From contig JAJYLY010000005.1 in assembly GCA_021787435.1 (NCBI GenBank), positions 62,001-126,000 on the forward strand: 64,000 nt of DNA, read 5' to 3'. Below are positions 39,016 to 49,168 of this stretch, one piece after another. The stretch comes from Pseudomonadota bacterium (GTDB lineage Bacteria; Pseudomonadota; Gammaproteobacteria; Burkholderiales; Gallionellaceae). The notes beneath the pieces are model-generated. The model saw nothing but the letters and a program-made list of their open reading frames with translations. It searched no databases and was not told the DNA's origin. Positions within the stretch are counted from its first letter, which is position 1, and every line of letters starts with the position of its first letter. Made by a program: the position numbers and the translations under genes.

Positions 39016-39468
39016 ATGAGCTCAAACGCTGCAATCAATGCGTATAACAATGTCGGCATCGATTCAGGTGTTGCGTCGGCCGACCCGCACAAGCTGATTT
39101 CAATGCTCTATCAGGGAGCGCTGCTTGCGATTGCCAATGCAAAAAGCAGCATTGCACGTGGCGACATTCCCGCACGAGGCAAAGCCATTTCGCACGCCAT
39201 CCTGATCATAGACAGCGGATTAAATGCAAGCCTTAATAAGGAGGTCGGCGGCGACCTGGCGCTGAACCTGTCCGCCCTCTACGAATACATGAGTCATCGG
39301 CTGCTGACCGCCAATATCAGCAGCGACACGGCCGCACTCGATGAAGTCGCGCGGCTGCTTAACGAACTGAAGGAAGCCTGGGAGTCCATACGCCAACCGG
39401 CCGCCGTCACACCACCTGTTGCAGCTCGGCCAGTACAAAATGAACAGCTGGTTTACGCGCGAGGTTGA
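39016..39468 (+). CDS. fliS: flagellin export chaperone FliS
   Basis: 150 residues, all helical. Opening SAINAYNNVGIDSGVASADPHKLISMLYQGAL matches the FliS N-terminus (Y...V...sPhkLI.MLyeGa), which clamps the flagellin C-terminus. It continues the fliC-flaG-fliD transcript, overlapping the fliT region by its end. Confidence 0.95.
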   Translation: MSSNAAINAYNNVGIDSGVASADPHKLISMLYQGALLAIANAKSSIARGDIPARGKAISHAILIIDSGLNASLNKEVGGDLALNLSALYEYMSHRLLTANISSDTAALDEVARLLNELKEAWESIRQPAAVTPPVAARPVQNEQLVYARG

Positions 39469-39473
39469 TTCTA

Positions 39474-39794
39474 ATGGACACGCGGCAGGCCCTTGACGAT
39501 TACGAATCCCTCGCCACTCTGATCGGGCAGATGCGGATTGCCGCCAATCGCGGGGAATGGGACAAACTGATCGCACTTGGACCACAGTACAGACACCTTA
39601 TCACAGGCATGACAGATGTCGATGAAATGCCCGATGAGGCAGCTAGGCTGCGCATGGTAGAACTGCTGAAAAAAATTCTCTCGGATGATGAAAAAATTCG
39701 CAACGATACCGAGACCTGGATGATACAGCTGAAGGTCATCATGCAAAGCAACCAGCAGGCACAGCGTCTGAACAGAGCTTACGGCGGGATATAG
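39474..39794 (+). CDS. fliT: FliT-like flagellar chaperone
   Basis: 106 residues, small helical, in the fliS-fliT position. Pattern of FliT (short, amphipathic helices, DEAARLRMVELLKKILSDDEKIR) fits, but sequence conservation in this family is poor, so the call rests on size, position and helicity. FliT proteins hold the cap protein FliD and may inhibit FlhDC-type regulators. ATG at 39474 with GAGG 9 bases upstream; a TTG at 39465 is the alternative. Confidence 0.7.
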   Translation: MDTRQALDDYESLATLIGQMRIAANRGEWDKLIALGPQYRHLITGMTDVDEMPDEAARLRMVELLKKILSDDEKIRNDTETWMIQLKVIMQSNQQAQRLNRAYGGI

Positions 39795-39811
39795 CAAGTG
39801 GTAAGTGAATT

Positions 39812-39837
39812 GTCGTTTCCGCGAAAGCGGGAATGAC
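39812..39837. repeat. REP-like hairpin with GAAA tetraloop
   Basis: GTCGTTTCCGC then GAAA then GCGGGAATGAC: an 11-base-pair stem with two G:U pairs. This is the shape of widespread dispersed intergenic repeats. It sits between fliT and the FliK-like gene, ending 7 bases before that gene's ATG. Confidence 0.6.
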
Positions 39838-39844
39838 GAGGCCA

Positions 39845-40996
39845 ATGAACTATTTGGGTTTAAATCTCATGCAGCCCACCAGCCCGATCAACAGTACGCA
39901 AGCCAGATCAGTCACTCCAGCGACATCGATCACGCAGCCTGAAAACGCGACCGTTTCACAAGTCGTGACCGAGAGCATTGCTGCCGTCAAATTCGAGGTT
40001 GGCCAGCAAATACAGGCCACCATACAACAACAGGTCAGCCCCGGACTTTACAAGGTGCAGATCGCTGGTCAGAGCATGCAGATGCAACTTCCAGGACTTA
40101 TCAAGACCGGAAGCACCATCACGTTGCAGGTGATGTCAACCAGCCCAAAACTGACTTTCAGCATAACTTCCTCCAGCGCACCGATCTCCACCGCCGAAGA
40201 GATCAGCTCAACTTCAAAACTGCTCTCAAACTTGACCCAGCAGCCATTGAGCAGGACGCTAGTCGAGTCCGCTTCCGGACGCGCCGTCTGGCCATCAGAA
40301 AAAACTGTACCTGAAAGCGGAAAGCTTGCTGCCGCGCTGAAAGACGCGCTGGCCAACAGCGGCCTGTTCTATGAATCACATCAGGCGCAATGGGTCGCAG
40401 GCACCCGCAGCACTGCACAGCTACTCGTTGAACCGCAAAATCTTCTGGCACCGATGACAAAAAGCACGCAATCCGCACCTCCCGGAACAGGACCCGCACC
40501 GGTTCAGTCGGAGCCAGCAAGCACAGTAACGATCAGGTCGGATGCCCATGCTGTCGCATTTTCACAATCAGCCCTCGGAATTGCGGATACGCAGACCAAG
40601 GGAGTGACAACTGACGCAACATCAAGCGCACCATTGCCGATCGCGAAGGAACTCATCCCGCTTGTGCAGCAGCAACTACACACGCTGGAGACGCATCAGC
40701 TCACCTGGTTAGGCCAGGTCTGGCCTAACCAGCAGATGCAGTGGGAAATCCAGGGTGAACCGGAGCACCGTTCAGCACTGCCCGACGAACGCCAGTGGAA
40801 GACCGAAATGGAACTTGCCCTGCCAAGATTGGGCGATGTGCGTGCGCGCCTGCTGTTCCATCAGGGTGCCGTCAGTCTCGTGCTGCATGCTGAAAATTCT
40901 GATGCGTCCGCACTTTTCGACCGCCGTCTGCCTGAGCTTGCAACAGCGATGAAAAATGCCGGCATACCGTTATCCGGTGCGGTAGTCGAAAAATCA
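39845..40996 (+). CDS. FliK-like protein with C-terminal hook-length domain
   Basis: 384 residues. Unstructured, Thr/Ser/Pro-rich N-terminal half, then a C-terminal Flg_hook-like domain (about 290-380; LPRLGDVRARLLFHQGAVSLVLHAENSDASALFDRRLPEL). The true fliK is at 47849, so this is a second FliK-like protein. The pair 'FliK-like + solo FlhB C-terminal domain' recurs in bacteria and may tune export switching. ATG at 39845 chosen since the ATG at 39833 falls in the REP-like hairpin. Stop at 40999 overlaps the next gene. Confidence 0.8.
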
Positions 40997-41286
40997 TGAC
41001 GACGAACAGACAGGCCGCCATCGCGCTGGCATACGGACAGGGGGATGGCGCGCCGAAAGTCGTCGCAAAAGGTCGCGGCCTGATCGCACAGGCGATCATC
41101 GAGCGCGCAAAGCAGAGCGGTGTTTATGTCCACGAATCCGCAGACCTGGTGGGCCTTCTGATGCAGGTGGAACTGGACCAGCAGATCCCGCCGCAGCTTT
41201 ATCTGGCTGTCGCCGAATTGCTGGCCTGGTTATACCGTCTTGAACACGAGGAAACCGGTTCTTTTCCCCCGATCAAAAAACCTTAA
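40996..41286 (+). CDS. FlhB C-terminal domain homologue (FhlB/FlhX type)
   Basis: 96 residues matching only the cytoplasmic C-terminal fragment of FlhB (GAPKVVAKGRGLIAQAIIERAKQSGVYVHESADLVGLLMQVELDQQIPPQLYLAVAELLAWLY). It begins where FlhB autocleaves, but the NPTH motif is replaced (TNRQAAIALAY), so it mimics the already cleaved fragment. Such solo domains (H. pylori FlhX) can substitute for the FlhB fragment in substrate switching. ATGA overlap with the upstream FliK-like gene. Confidence 0.85.
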   Translation: MTTNRQAAIALAYGQGDGAPKVVAKGRGLIAQAIIERAKQSGVYVHESADLVGLLMQVELDQQIPPQLYLAVAELLAWLYRLEHEETGSFPPIKKP

Positions 41287-41328
41287 TTTTGTTATCATGC
41301 GGGACAACTCATACAGTCGTCGCCCAGC

Positions 41329-42075
41329 ATGGAAAAAGACATACCGCTCAAGATCGAAATCCTGACCAGCCACGAGGATGACCAATACCGCATTACGGCA
41401 CCCCGAGAGATTGACTTTTTCCTGCAGAGCCTCGTGAAAAACACATCCCGCATCGCACTTTATGCTTCCGAATCCAACGATTTCATCCTGACCACGCTTC
41501 TGAAAGTTGATACCAAGGGCCTATGGCTGGAACAAAGCAAAAACCCTCACGAAAACACTCGTTTGCTGAAAAACCACAAGCTGATTTTCGTGAGTTCGCA
41601 TGCGCAGATCAAATTGCAGTTCGTTTCAGAAAAGGCAACCACCGCGACTTATGAAGGACAGGCCACCTTTTTTCTGCCTTTTCCCAAAAGCATTTATCGC
41701 CTGCAACGGCGAGAGTACTACCGGCTGACAGCACCGGTCGAGGATCCGCTCAGCTGTGTGATCCCGCATGCCGAGAAAAGTGCATTTCACGAAGCGACCA
41801 TCATGGATATCAGCGGCGGCGGCGTCGGTCTTACCTGCGCGGAACAGGATACGCTGCTGGTTCCTGGCAAGCGCTACCAGAACTGCCGAATCAGCCTGCC
41901 TGACATCGGCGAACTATACAGCACGATAGAGGTGAAGAATCTGATCGTTCTTTCCACCTCAGACGGCAGAACCTTACGCCGTGCAGGTTGCGAATTCAAG
42001 GATCTGGATGGGACAGCAACGATAATGCTGCAGCGCTATGTCACCGCGATGCAGCGCAACAAAACCAGTAATTAG
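41329..42075 (+). CDS. ycgR: YcgR-type PilZ protein (c-di-GMP flagellar brake)
   Basis: 248 residues. N-terminal YcgR domain (about 1-110), then a PilZ domain with the c-di-GMP binding RLQRREYYR (RxxxR) and DISGGGVG (D/NxSxxG). Binds c-di-GMP and slows the motor by contact with FliG/MotA in enterics. Plausible target of the diguanylate cyclase at 32763. Separate transcription start likely (42-base gap after the FlhB-like gene). Confidence 0.92.
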   Translation: MEKDIPLKIEILTSHEDDQYRITAPREIDFFLQSLVKNTSRIALYASESNDFILTTLLKVDTKGLWLEQSKNPHENTRLLKNHKLIFVSSHAQIKLQFVSEKATTATYEGQATFFLPFPKSIYRLQRREYYRLTAPVEDPLSCVIPHAEKSAFHEATIMDISGGGVGLTCAEQDTLLVPGKRYQNCRISLPDIGELYSTIEVKNLIVLSTSDGRTLRRAGCEFKDLDGTATIMLQRYVTAMQRNKTSN

Positions 42076-42122
42076 TCGTTAACCAGTGACTATTGGCTAC
42101 AAGCTACCAGCCAGCAGATTTT

Positions 42123-42446
42123 TTACACTTGCATGTTCATGATATCGTTGTAAGCTTGAACGATCTTGCTGCGCACCTGAACGGCAGTCTGCAAGCTGAT
42201 GCTGGCCTTCTGCACCGCGATCATGGTATCGCTGAGACTGGTTCCCTCATCTCCCATCACGAACGCTTTCTGCATGGCTGCCGACGTTGCCTGAGATTGC
42301 GCCACGCCGTCAAGCGCGCTCTTTAGCACCGATGAAAAATTCGCTTGGCCAGATTCTGCCGCCACCGCCTGCGTGGAAAGGCCGGCTGCTGCTGCTGCCA
42401 CGCGCATTTGCGCAAGCAACCCATCCATTGCCGTTATGTTGTTCAT
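42123..42446 (-). CDS. fliE: flagellar hook-basal body complex protein FliE
   Basis: 107 residues, matching FliE (MS-ring/rod junction, also an export component): C-terminal block TSLSDTMIAVQKASISLQTAVQVRSKIVQAYNDIMNMQV. AGGGAG lies six bases before the ATG at 42446; the frame extends to 42725 but this upstream part is not FliE. Unusually it is on the opposite strand to fliF, with which it normally forms one operon; the 193-base divergent gap must hold promoters for both. Confidence 0.93.
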   Translation of the reverse strand: MNNITAMDGLLAQMRVAAAAAGLSTQAVAAESGQANFSSVLKSALDGVAQSQATSAAMQKAFVMGDEGTSLSDTMIAVQKASISLQTAVQVRSKIVQAYNDIMNMQV

Positions 42447-42639
42447 GCGTAACTCCCTGTCGATCCGTTGTCGGCTGGCTGACGAATAGTGGCCAGCGCT
42501 TTTCTGCATAAGTACTGTAATAAAACCCATGCACAGCACATCAGAAGAACAGGCAGAGGAATTTCCCCTTATTCTTCCTTTCAAAATCTCGCATGCCGGG
42601 GATAATGTCACTGTCATCGTACAGCATCCATACATCATC

Positions 42640-44274
42640 ATGTCCGAACAACAAATGAGTGCGGCACCTACTGCACTTGGCAACTTCGAGCGCCTGAGCC
42701 TGCAGCAGAAGATGGGGCTTGGCATAGGCGTGGCCGCGCTGGTTGCACTGCTGATCGGCGCATGGATATGGGGGCAGACCCCCGACTACCGTGTGCTGTA
42801 CAGCAATCTGTCAGATCAAGATGGCGGTGCGATCATAGAATCTTTGCAGCAACTTAACATTCCCTACAAGTTTGCCGAGGGCGGGGGCGCACTGATGGTC
42901 CCCTCCAACGAAGTCCATGAGGCACGCCTGAAACTGGCTAGCCAAGGCCTGCCCAAGGGCGGCACAGTAGGATTTGAGCTGATGGAAAACCAGAAATTTG
43001 GCATCACGCAATTTGCCGAACAGGTCAACTACCAGCGCGCGCTGGAAGGGGAGCTCGCCCGCTCCGTTCAGACCATAGGTGCCGTCGCCTCGGCGCGCAT
43101 CCATCTGGCCATACCCAAGCCCAGCGTCTTCATCAAGGAACAGCAAAAGCCCAGCGCCTCTGTCGTGCTCACGTTGCGCGGCGGAAGACTGCTCGATTCT
43201 GGACAGGTTTCCGCGATCGTGCATCTGATCTCGAGTAGCGTGCCTGACCTGGAAGCAAAAAATGTCACCGTCGTCGATCAGGACGGGACATTGCTGAGCG
43301 CCGGCCAGGATGACAATGGCACAGGCATGGATGCCAAGCAGATTGAATATGTGAAACAGGTTGAACAAGGCTATATTAAGCGCATCGAAAATATCCTGGC
43401 CCCGCTCTTTGGCGCGGAAAATGTGCGCGCGCAAGTAACGGCGAACATTGATTTTGCGCGGGTCGAACAGACTGCCGAAGTCTACAATCCCAACCCTACC
43501 CCGAATGAAACCAGCATCCGCAGCCAGCAGAACAGCGAGACGCTGAACGGTTCTGGCCTTGTTGCAAGTGGCGTACCCGGCGCATTATCCAACCAGCCGC
43601 CTGTTCCTGCGACCGCACCCATCGTCGCCCCTCCAAATACACAAGGCAACCCCAACCAGGCCACCGCCCCCAAGCTAGACAATCTGCACAAGGAATCCAC
43701 CGTCAACTATGAATTGAATCGCACTATCAGCCACACTGTTATGCCGGTCGGCATGCTCAAGCGTCTGTCGGTCGCCGTAGTGGTCAACGACCGCAAGAGC
43801 ACCGATCCCAAAGGCAAGGTAAGCTCGAGACCCCTGTCTGAAAAGGAAAAAACCCAGATCGACATGCTGGTGAAAGATGCAGTAGGGTTCGATACAAGCC
43901 GTGGCGACAGCCTGAACATCGAGAACGCATCCTTCAAGGATTACGGAGGAGCAGCGAAAGAGGCACCGATATGGCAACAGATGGACATGATAGAATTGGC
44001 TAAGCAGATCGCCAAGTATCTGATCATCACGATCATCATGCTGTTCGTGGTGTTCAAGGTCATCAAACCCGCATTGCGTCCGTTGCAGGCATTCAAGTTT
44101 GATGAGCACGTGAGTCATCAACCGATGGCCGCTGCAGAACATGCTGTAGAGGAACAAATCATGCCCACCCCTGCGCCTTATGAACACAATCTCAACCTTG
44201 CCAAGCAGATTGCGCAGCAGGAACCCAAGATCGTTGCCAGCGTCATCAAAGAATGGGTGAACGGTAATGAATGA
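42640..44274 (+). CDS. fliF: flagellar MS-ring protein FliF
   Basis: 544 residues. Two membrane helices (about 30-50 and 450-470), periplasmic YscJ/FliF domain (IIESLQQLNIPYKFAEGGGALMVPS, GFELMENQKFGITQFAEQVNYQRALEGEL) and a C-terminal cytoplasmic tail that binds FliG. ATG at 42640 (MSEQQMSAAPTALG) gives the usual cytoplasmic N-terminus; the frame extends to 42529 without family sense. Stop overlaps fliG by 8 bases. Confidence 0.95.
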   Translation: MSEQQMSAAPTALGNFERLSLQQKMGLGIGVAALVALLIGAWIWGQTPDYRVLYSNLSDQDGGAIIESLQQLNIPYKFAEGGGALMVPSNEVHEARLKLASQGLPKGGTVGFELMENQKFGITQFAEQVNYQRALEGELARSVQTIGAVASARIHLAIPKPSVFIKEQQKPSASVVLTLRGGRLLDSGQVSAIVHLISSSVPDLEAKNVTVVDQDGTLLSAGQDDNGTGMDAKQIEYVKQVEQGYIKRIENILAPLFGAENVRAQVTANIDFARVEQTAEVYNPNPTPNETSIRSQQNSETLNGSGLVASGVPGALSNQPPVPATAPIVAPPNTQGNPNQATAPKLDNLHKESTVNYELNRTISHTVMPVGMLKRLSVAVVVNDRKSTDPKGKVSSRPLSEKEKTQIDMLVKDAVGFDTSRGDSLNIENASFKDYGGAAKEAPIWQQMDMIELAKQIAKYLIITIIMLFVVFKVIKPALRPLQAFKFDEHVSHQPMAAAEHAVEEQIMPTPAPYEHNLNLAKQIAQQEPKIVASVIKEWVNGNE

Positions 44275-45262
44275 GGGCATCCAAAACAGCGCCATTTTCC
44301 TGATGTCTCTGGGAGAAAACGAGGCCGCAGAGGTGCTCAAATATCTGGAACCCAAGGAGGTGCAGAAGATTAGCTCGGCGATGGTGACATTGAACAACCT
44401 GTCGCGCGAGCAGATTGCGCAGGTATTTCACGACTTTCTGATCACTGCATCAACCAAGACCACGATAGGCATGAACTCCAACGATTACATACGCAACATG
44501 CTGACCAAAGCGCTGGGTGATGACAAGGCCGCAGGCCTGCTCGACCGCATCATGCACAACAGCGACACCAGCGGAATCGAAAGCCTGAAATGGATGGACC
44601 CGGGCGCCGTGGCTGAAATGATAGGCAATGAACATCCACAGATCATCGCGACCATACTGGTGCATCTGGAAGCCGATCAAGCTGCAAGCGTCATGAAGAT
44701 GTTCGCCGAACGCATCCGCAATGACGTGCTCTTGCGCATCTCTACGCTAGATGGCGTGCAGCCAGTGGCGCTGCGCGAGCTGAACGATGTGTTGAGCAAA
44801 CTGATGAGCGGCGGGCAGACAGGCAAGAAGACCCTCAAGGGAGGTGTTGCTACCGCCGCAGAAATCCTCAATTTCATGGGGGGCGCCATGGAAGCCGAGA
44901 TGATGGAGAAGGTGCGCAGCTTCGACCCGGATCTCGCACAGAAAATTGAAGACAAGATGTTCGTCTTCGAGAACATCCTGGAGGTCGATGACAGAGGCAT
45001 ACAGCTGATCCTGCGCGAAGTACAGTCCGAGGCACTGATCATTGCGCTCAAAGGTTCCAGCGAAGAACTGCGCGAGAAGATTTTCAAGAACATGTCGTCG
45101 CGTGCCGCAGAGATGATGCGCGAAGATCTCGAATCCAAAGGGCCTGTCAAGTTAAGCGAGGTTGAGTCCAACCAGAAGGAGATACTCAAGATCGTTAAAC
45201 GCCTGTCAGACGATGGTCAGATTGCGCTGGGCGGCAAGGGAGATGAGGATGCTTATGTCTGA
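44267..45262 (+). CDS. fliG: flagellar motor switch protein FliG
   Basis: 331 residues, three armadillo-type domains: N (binds FliF), middle with MDPGAVAEMIGNEHPQIIATILVHLE (EHPQ motif that binds FliM), C-terminal torque domain with charged residues (KIFKNMSSRAAEMMREDLESKGPVKLSEVE). The torque residues Lys, Arg and Asp/Glu of this helix are all present. Overlaps fliF and fliH by 8 bases each. Confidence 0.96.
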   Translation: MNEGIQNSAIFLMSLGENEAAEVLKYLEPKEVQKISSAMVTLNNLSREQIAQVFHDFLITASTKTTIGMNSNDYIRNMLTKALGDDKAAGLLDRIMHNSDTSGIESLKWMDPGAVAEMIGNEHPQIIATILVHLEADQAASVMKMFAERIRNDVLLRISTLDGVQPVALRELNDVLSKLMSGGQTGKKTLKGGVATAAEILNFMGGAMEAEMMEKVRSFDPDLAQKIEDKMFVFENILEVDDRGIQLILREVQSEALIIALKGSSEELREKIFKNMSSRAAEMMREDLESKGPVKLSEVESNQKEILKIVKRLSDDGQIALGGKGDEDAYV

Positions 45263-45908
45263 GGAGATACTCACTACCGGACAGTCCATCCCAAAGGAGC
45301 AGCTCACCGCCTTTCAGCGCTGGGAATTGGCCTCCTTTGATGCCGAACCCAAGCGCGTTGTATCGTCGCCCGAGCAGCGCCAGTCAGCTGCAGACGAGAT
45401 ACGGAAAATTCAGAAGCGGGCATATGACGAGGGGCATGCAGAAGGCCACAATGCGGGTTATGCTGCTGGATTGCAACTGGCACAGCGCGAAACATCTCAA
45501 CTGCAAACGCTGATGCAAAATCTGCAAATCGCACTCAATCAGGTAGATCAGCAGCTTGCGCAATCGCTGCTGGATCTGTCTTTGGAAATCGCACACAAGA
45601 TGACCACCGAGGCATTGCAGATCAGACCTGATAACATCCTGAAAGTAGTCAGCGCCGCCATCAGCAGCCTGCCGCACTTCAACCAGAATGCACACCTGAT
45701 TCTGAACCCTTTAGATGCCGAACTGGTGCGCAAAGGAATGGGAGAGCAGTTGACACATGCCGGATGGAAGATATTCACCGATGCCAAAATTGAACCCGGC
45801 GGCTGCCGCGTCGAAACCGCGCACAGCCACATCGATGCAAGCAATTCGGCACGCTGGCGCTCCATCGTAGAATCCATCGGACAGGACAGGTCATGGCTGA
45901 CGACCTGA
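45255..45908 (+). CDS. fliH: flagellar assembly protein FliH
   Basis: 217 residues. Negative regulator and stator of the FliI ATPase. The GxxxG-type helix ([24 protein letters not shown]) and C-terminal FliH domain ([38 protein letters not shown]) are clear. ATG at 45255 overlaps the fliG stop (ATGTCTGA) and has GAGG six bases ahead. Confidence 0.92.
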   Translation: MSEEILTTGQSIPKEQLTAFQRWELASFDAEPKRVVSSPEQRQSAADEIRKIQKRAYDEGHAEGHNAGYAAGLQLAQRETSQLQTLMQNLQIALNQVDQQLAQSLLDLSLEIAHKMTTEALQIRPDNILKVVSAAISSLPHFNQNAHLILNPLDAELVRKGMGEQLTHAGWKIFTDAKIEPGGCRVETAHSHIDASNSARWRSIVESIGQDRSWLTT

Positions 45909-47374
45909 CGCTCGAGCTGGAACCAATCACATCCGACAGGGCGACGACGATCCAGAATTCCGTCGATCCTGCTGCTAATGTCACAAGCTTGCGTTGGCAG
46001 GCATTTCTCAATGAAGGGCGTGAATATGTTGCCAACTGCAATGCCATGCCGCCCAGTGGCCATTTGACCAAAGTCACCGGCCTGATGATGGAAGCGGTCG
46101 GGCTGCAAATGCCGGTCGGCAGCACCTGCGAAATCCATCTGCCCAATGCCAGAGTCGAGGCAGAAGTCGTCGGATTCTCCGGAGAAAAGCTTTTCCTGAT
46201 GCCTGAAAACGATGTCTCCGGACTGGTGCCCGGCGCACGCGTGATGCCGATAGAGCCTACACATACGCTGACCCTGTCGGGCAAGCGAAAATCACCGCGC
46301 CGCCGCATGTCCGATCACACCAAGCACATGCCGGTAGGCAACATGCTGCTGGGCCGCGTGTTGGATGGCGCAGGCAAGCCCCTGGATCAGCACGGGCCTT
46401 TGCAGGACACCGCTTCTGCACCACTGCAAAGCCGCCCTTTCAACCCGCTGGAACGTGCAACCATCGATACCCCGCTGGATGTCGGTGTGCGCGCCATCAA
46501 CAGCCTGCTCTCGGTTGGACGGGGCCAGCGCATGGGACTTTTTGCCGGCAGCGGCGTGGGCAAGAGCGTGCTTTTAGGGATGATGGCGCGTTATACCGGC
46601 GCGGATGTCACGGTCGTCGGCCTGATAGGCGAACGCGGCCGCGAAGTCAAGGAGTTCATCAATGACATCTTGGGCCCCGAGGGCATGGCGCGCTCGGTGG
46701 TGGTTGCAACACCAGCCGACACTTCTCCGCTGATGCGCCTGCAGGGAACAGCCTATGCGACAACCATCGCCGAATATTTTCGCGATCAGGGCAAGAACGT
46801 ACTGCTCATCATGGATTCGCTGACCAGGTATGCGATGGCGCAACGTGAAATAGCGCTGGCCGTGGGCGAACCGCCCGCCACCAAAGGCTATCCGCCTTCG
46901 GTCTTTGCCAAGCTGCCTCAACTTGTGGAGCGCGCCGGCAATGGCCTGACAGGCAGCGGTTCGATCACCGCCTTTTATACCGTGCTCACTGAAGGGGATG
47001 ATCAGCAGGATCCGATTGCCGACAGCGCGCGCGCCATTCTGGATGGGCATATCGTGCTTTCACGCCGCCTTGCAGAGCAGGGGCATTACCCTGCCATCGA
47101 CATCGAAGCCTCGATCAGCCGCGTGATGTCCAGGCTAACAACACCTGAACACGCGTCGTTGATACAGCGCTTCAAGCAGATGTATGTGCATTACCAGCGC
47201 AACCGGGACCTGATCAATGTGGGTGCTTATATCGGCGGAAGCGATCCCATGCTCGACGAGGCGATCCGGCTTTATCCCAAAATGGAGCTTTTTCTCAACC
47301 AAGGCATGCACCAGCGCGAAACCTACGGGTCCAGCGTTGCGCAGCTGGCCGCGCTGTTCGACAAGGCTAACTGA
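45893..47374 (+). CDS. fliI: flagellum-specific ATPase FliI
   Basis: 493 residues. F1-beta-like ATPase of the type III export apparatus. Walker A GSGVGKS (219-225), Walker [11 protein letters not shown], family block [32 protein letters not shown]. An N-terminal extension of about 40 residues (rich in Leu, Glu, Thr) makes it longer than E. coli FliI (457). ATG at 45893 overlaps fliH by 16 bases. Confidence 0.96.
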   Translation: MADDLTLELEPITSDRATTIQNSVDPAANVTSLRWQAFLNEGREYVANCNAMPPSGHLTKVTGLMMEAVGLQMPVGSTCEIHLPNARVEAEVVGFSGEKLFLMPENDVSGLVPGARVMPIEPTHTLTLSGKRKSPRRRMSDHTKHMPVGNMLLGRVLDGAGKPLDQHGPLQDTASAPLQSRPFNPLERATIDTPLDVGVRAINSLLSVGRGQRMGLFAGSGVGKSVLLGMMARYTGADVTVVGLIGERGREVKEFINDILGPEGMARSVVVATPADTSPLMRLQGTAYATTIAEYFRDQGKNVLLIMDSLTRYAMAQREIALAVGEPPATKGYPPSVFAKLPQLVERAGNGLTGSGSITAFYTVLTEGDDQQDPIADSARAILDGHIVLSRRLAEQGHYPAIDIEASISRVMSRLTTPEHASLIQRFKQMYVHYQRNRDLINVGAYIGGSDPMLDEAIRLYPKMELFLNQGMHQRETYGSSVAQLAALFDKAN

Positions 47375-47375
47375 G

Positions 47376-47834
47376 ATGAACAAGCCATTCCCCTTGCAAA
47401 CCCTGTTGAATCTGGCGCAAAGCAAAAACGACGAAGCCACGCGCCGCCTTGGCCTGCTCAACAGGCAGCAACACGACGCACAAGTCCAGCTTGAAGTGCT
47501 CTACCAGTATCGACGTGAATATCAGGAACGCATGCAATCGGCAAGCCAGGATGGCATGAACCCCGCCCTATTGAAAAACTTCCAAGAATTCATTTACAAG
47601 CTGGATGTCGCCATCGCGCAACAGTCGAAGGCCGTTGAGCAATGCAAACAGTCCGCGCAAATGGGGCGCAGCGAATTCACCAACACGCAACGAAAACTGA
47701 AATCCTTTGACACCCTGCAGCAACGCCATGTTGAAACACAAATCAAGGCCCAAGCCAAGCAGGATCAGAAGACGACTGACGAACACACAGGCCGCATGAA
47801 CGCATACAAAATACTCAACATGGAAAACAAATAG
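47376..47834 (+). CDS. fliJ: flagellar export protein FliJ
   Basis: 152 residues, one long coiled coil (FPLQTLLNLAQSKNDEATRRLGLLNRQQHDAQVQLEVL and onwards), the FliJ look, which connects FliI to FlhA. ATG lies 1 base after the fliI stop; the frame extends to 47217 but overlaps fliI and lacks FliJ sense. Confidence 0.9.
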   Translation: MNKPFPLQTLLNLAQSKNDEATRRLGLLNRQQHDAQVQLEVLYQYRREYQERMQSASQDGMNPALLKNFQEFIYKLDVAIAQQSKAVEQCKQSAQMGRSEFTNTQRKLKSFDTLQQRHVETQIKAQAKQDQKTTDEHTGRMNAYKILNMENK

Positions 47835-47848
47835 AGAAGGAGACCATC

Positions 47849-49090
47849 ATGATCAAACCCGTGACCAGCCCCTCTCCCTCATCTGCACAGCAAAGCGATA
47901 ATAGCGCCGCAGAGGTTTCATCGAACGGGACATTCGGCGCAGTGCTGGCGCGGCAAGTCCAAGAGAAAGCGACTGTACCATCGAAAAACACCAAAGCAAG
48001 CAATGCCACAGAAAATCAGGCCAGTCAGGCTCCAATCGTCCAAATCGATCCGGAGGCTGCTATCGCACCGGATGCCGCCTCCCTGACTATTGCAGCCCTC
48101 GGCAAGAAAGAGATCAAATTGCCTGCCGAAACGGCCAAAGAGGCCGGTTCGAAAACCCATCGCGAGCCTGCGCTGGTGACGCCTGATGCGAGCGGCATGA
48201 TTCCGATGGCTTATCCTGAAATCAGAGTGTCCACTGGCACGACCAATGACAGCGCTACTGTCACTGTCGTCGATCCGATCGCCGCGAGCAAGAATACCGA
48301 CAGCATCGCATTTGCCAATTTCATCCCCGGAACCAATGTTCAGGTTGCCGCAGGGGTCAGCGCCAAAGTTACTGAAGGCGCCAGTCCAAAACCAGCCGAT
48401 GGCGCCATTCCGAAACCGGCTGCGGGGATCAGTGCGGAAGGATACGCGCCAAAAGCCGCTGACTTAAACAACCTTAATGTCAGCGAAGCTGATTCCAAAA
48501 CAGCTTCCGTCACGACCGACTTTTCAAAATTCGTACAGGCTGCAACCAGCAACGCTACAGCGACGATCAAACCCGTTTTGGAGACGAAAACGGCTGCGGT
48601 CTTGCCCGAGCAATTGGCCTCAGTTCAAGCCATGATCAACCCTTTGCCAGCCAACTCAGAGACCCATACCATTTCAGCCCCGCTGGGCAGCAGCGCATGG
48701 ACTGGCGAATTTTCCCAGAAGATCAGCTGGCTAAGTCATCAGCAAAGCCAAGTTGCCGAACTGCATTTAAATCCGCCTGATCTTGGGCCCATGCATGTCG
48801 TCATCTCCGTGACGGACAATCAGGCAACTGCGCAATTCTCCTCGCCCCACAGCGAGGTGAGGCATGCCATTGAAAATGCGTTACCTAAACTTCGTGAAAA
48901 CCTGGCCGATAACGGAATCATGCTGGGCAATGCAACGGTCAGCGATCAGACGCCACGCGATAGCGGCGCACGCCACTTCACGCAGCCAAACAACAGAACA
49001 GGCCTCATCAACACGGTAGAACCCGCAGCGATCAACGTGCCGATTGTTCCCGCTCGCCGCCACACCGGCATGCTCGACACATTTGCCTGA
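47849..49090 (+). CDS. fliK: flagellar hook-length control protein FliK
   Basis: 413 residues. Disordered Ala/Ser/Thr/Pro-rich ruler part with imperfect tandem blocks (KVTEGASPKPADGAIPKPAAG, residues about 170-195) and a C-terminal Flg_hook domain (about 285-375; LSHQQSQVAELHLNPPDLGPMHVVISVTDNQATAQFSSPHSEVRHAIENALPKL). Switches export from hook to filament subunits. AAGGAGACC before the ATG. Ruler length should fix hook length. Confidence 0.93.
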   Translation: MIKPVTSPSPSSAQQSDNSAAEVSSNGTFGAVLARQVQEKATVPSKNTKASNATENQASQAPIVQIDPEAAIAPDAASLTIAALGKKEIKLPAETAKEAGSKTHREPALVTPDASGMIPMAYPEIRVSTGTTNDSATVTVVDPIAASKNTDSIAFANFIPGTNVQVAAGVSAKVTEGASPKPADGAIPKPAAGISAEGYAPKAADLNNLNVSEADSKTASVTTDFSKFVQAATSNATATIKPVLETKTAAVLPEQLASVQAMINPLPANSETHTISAPLGSSAWTGEFSQKISWLSHQQSQVAELHLNPPDLGPMHVVISVTDNQATAQFSSPHSEVRHAIENALPKLRENLADNGIMLGNATVSDQTPRDSGARHFTQPNNRTGLINTVEPAAINVPIVPARRHTGMLDTFA

Positions 49091-49168
49091 CCGCATCTGC
49101 GATACAAGATGGGTCAATCCGAGAAATTTGGGCGATAATCTGCATATTTTTAGATCAGGAAACACACT

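Noticed and set aside
42447..42639. A sigma-54 promoter for fliF or fliE
   Set aside because: GG and GC pairs near 42492 are 13 bases apart rather than 10, so they do not fit the -24/-12 pattern.
49131..49138. Sigma-28 promoter for fliL
   Set aside because: GGCGATAA resembles the -10 but no TAAA-type -35 exists at the correct distance.
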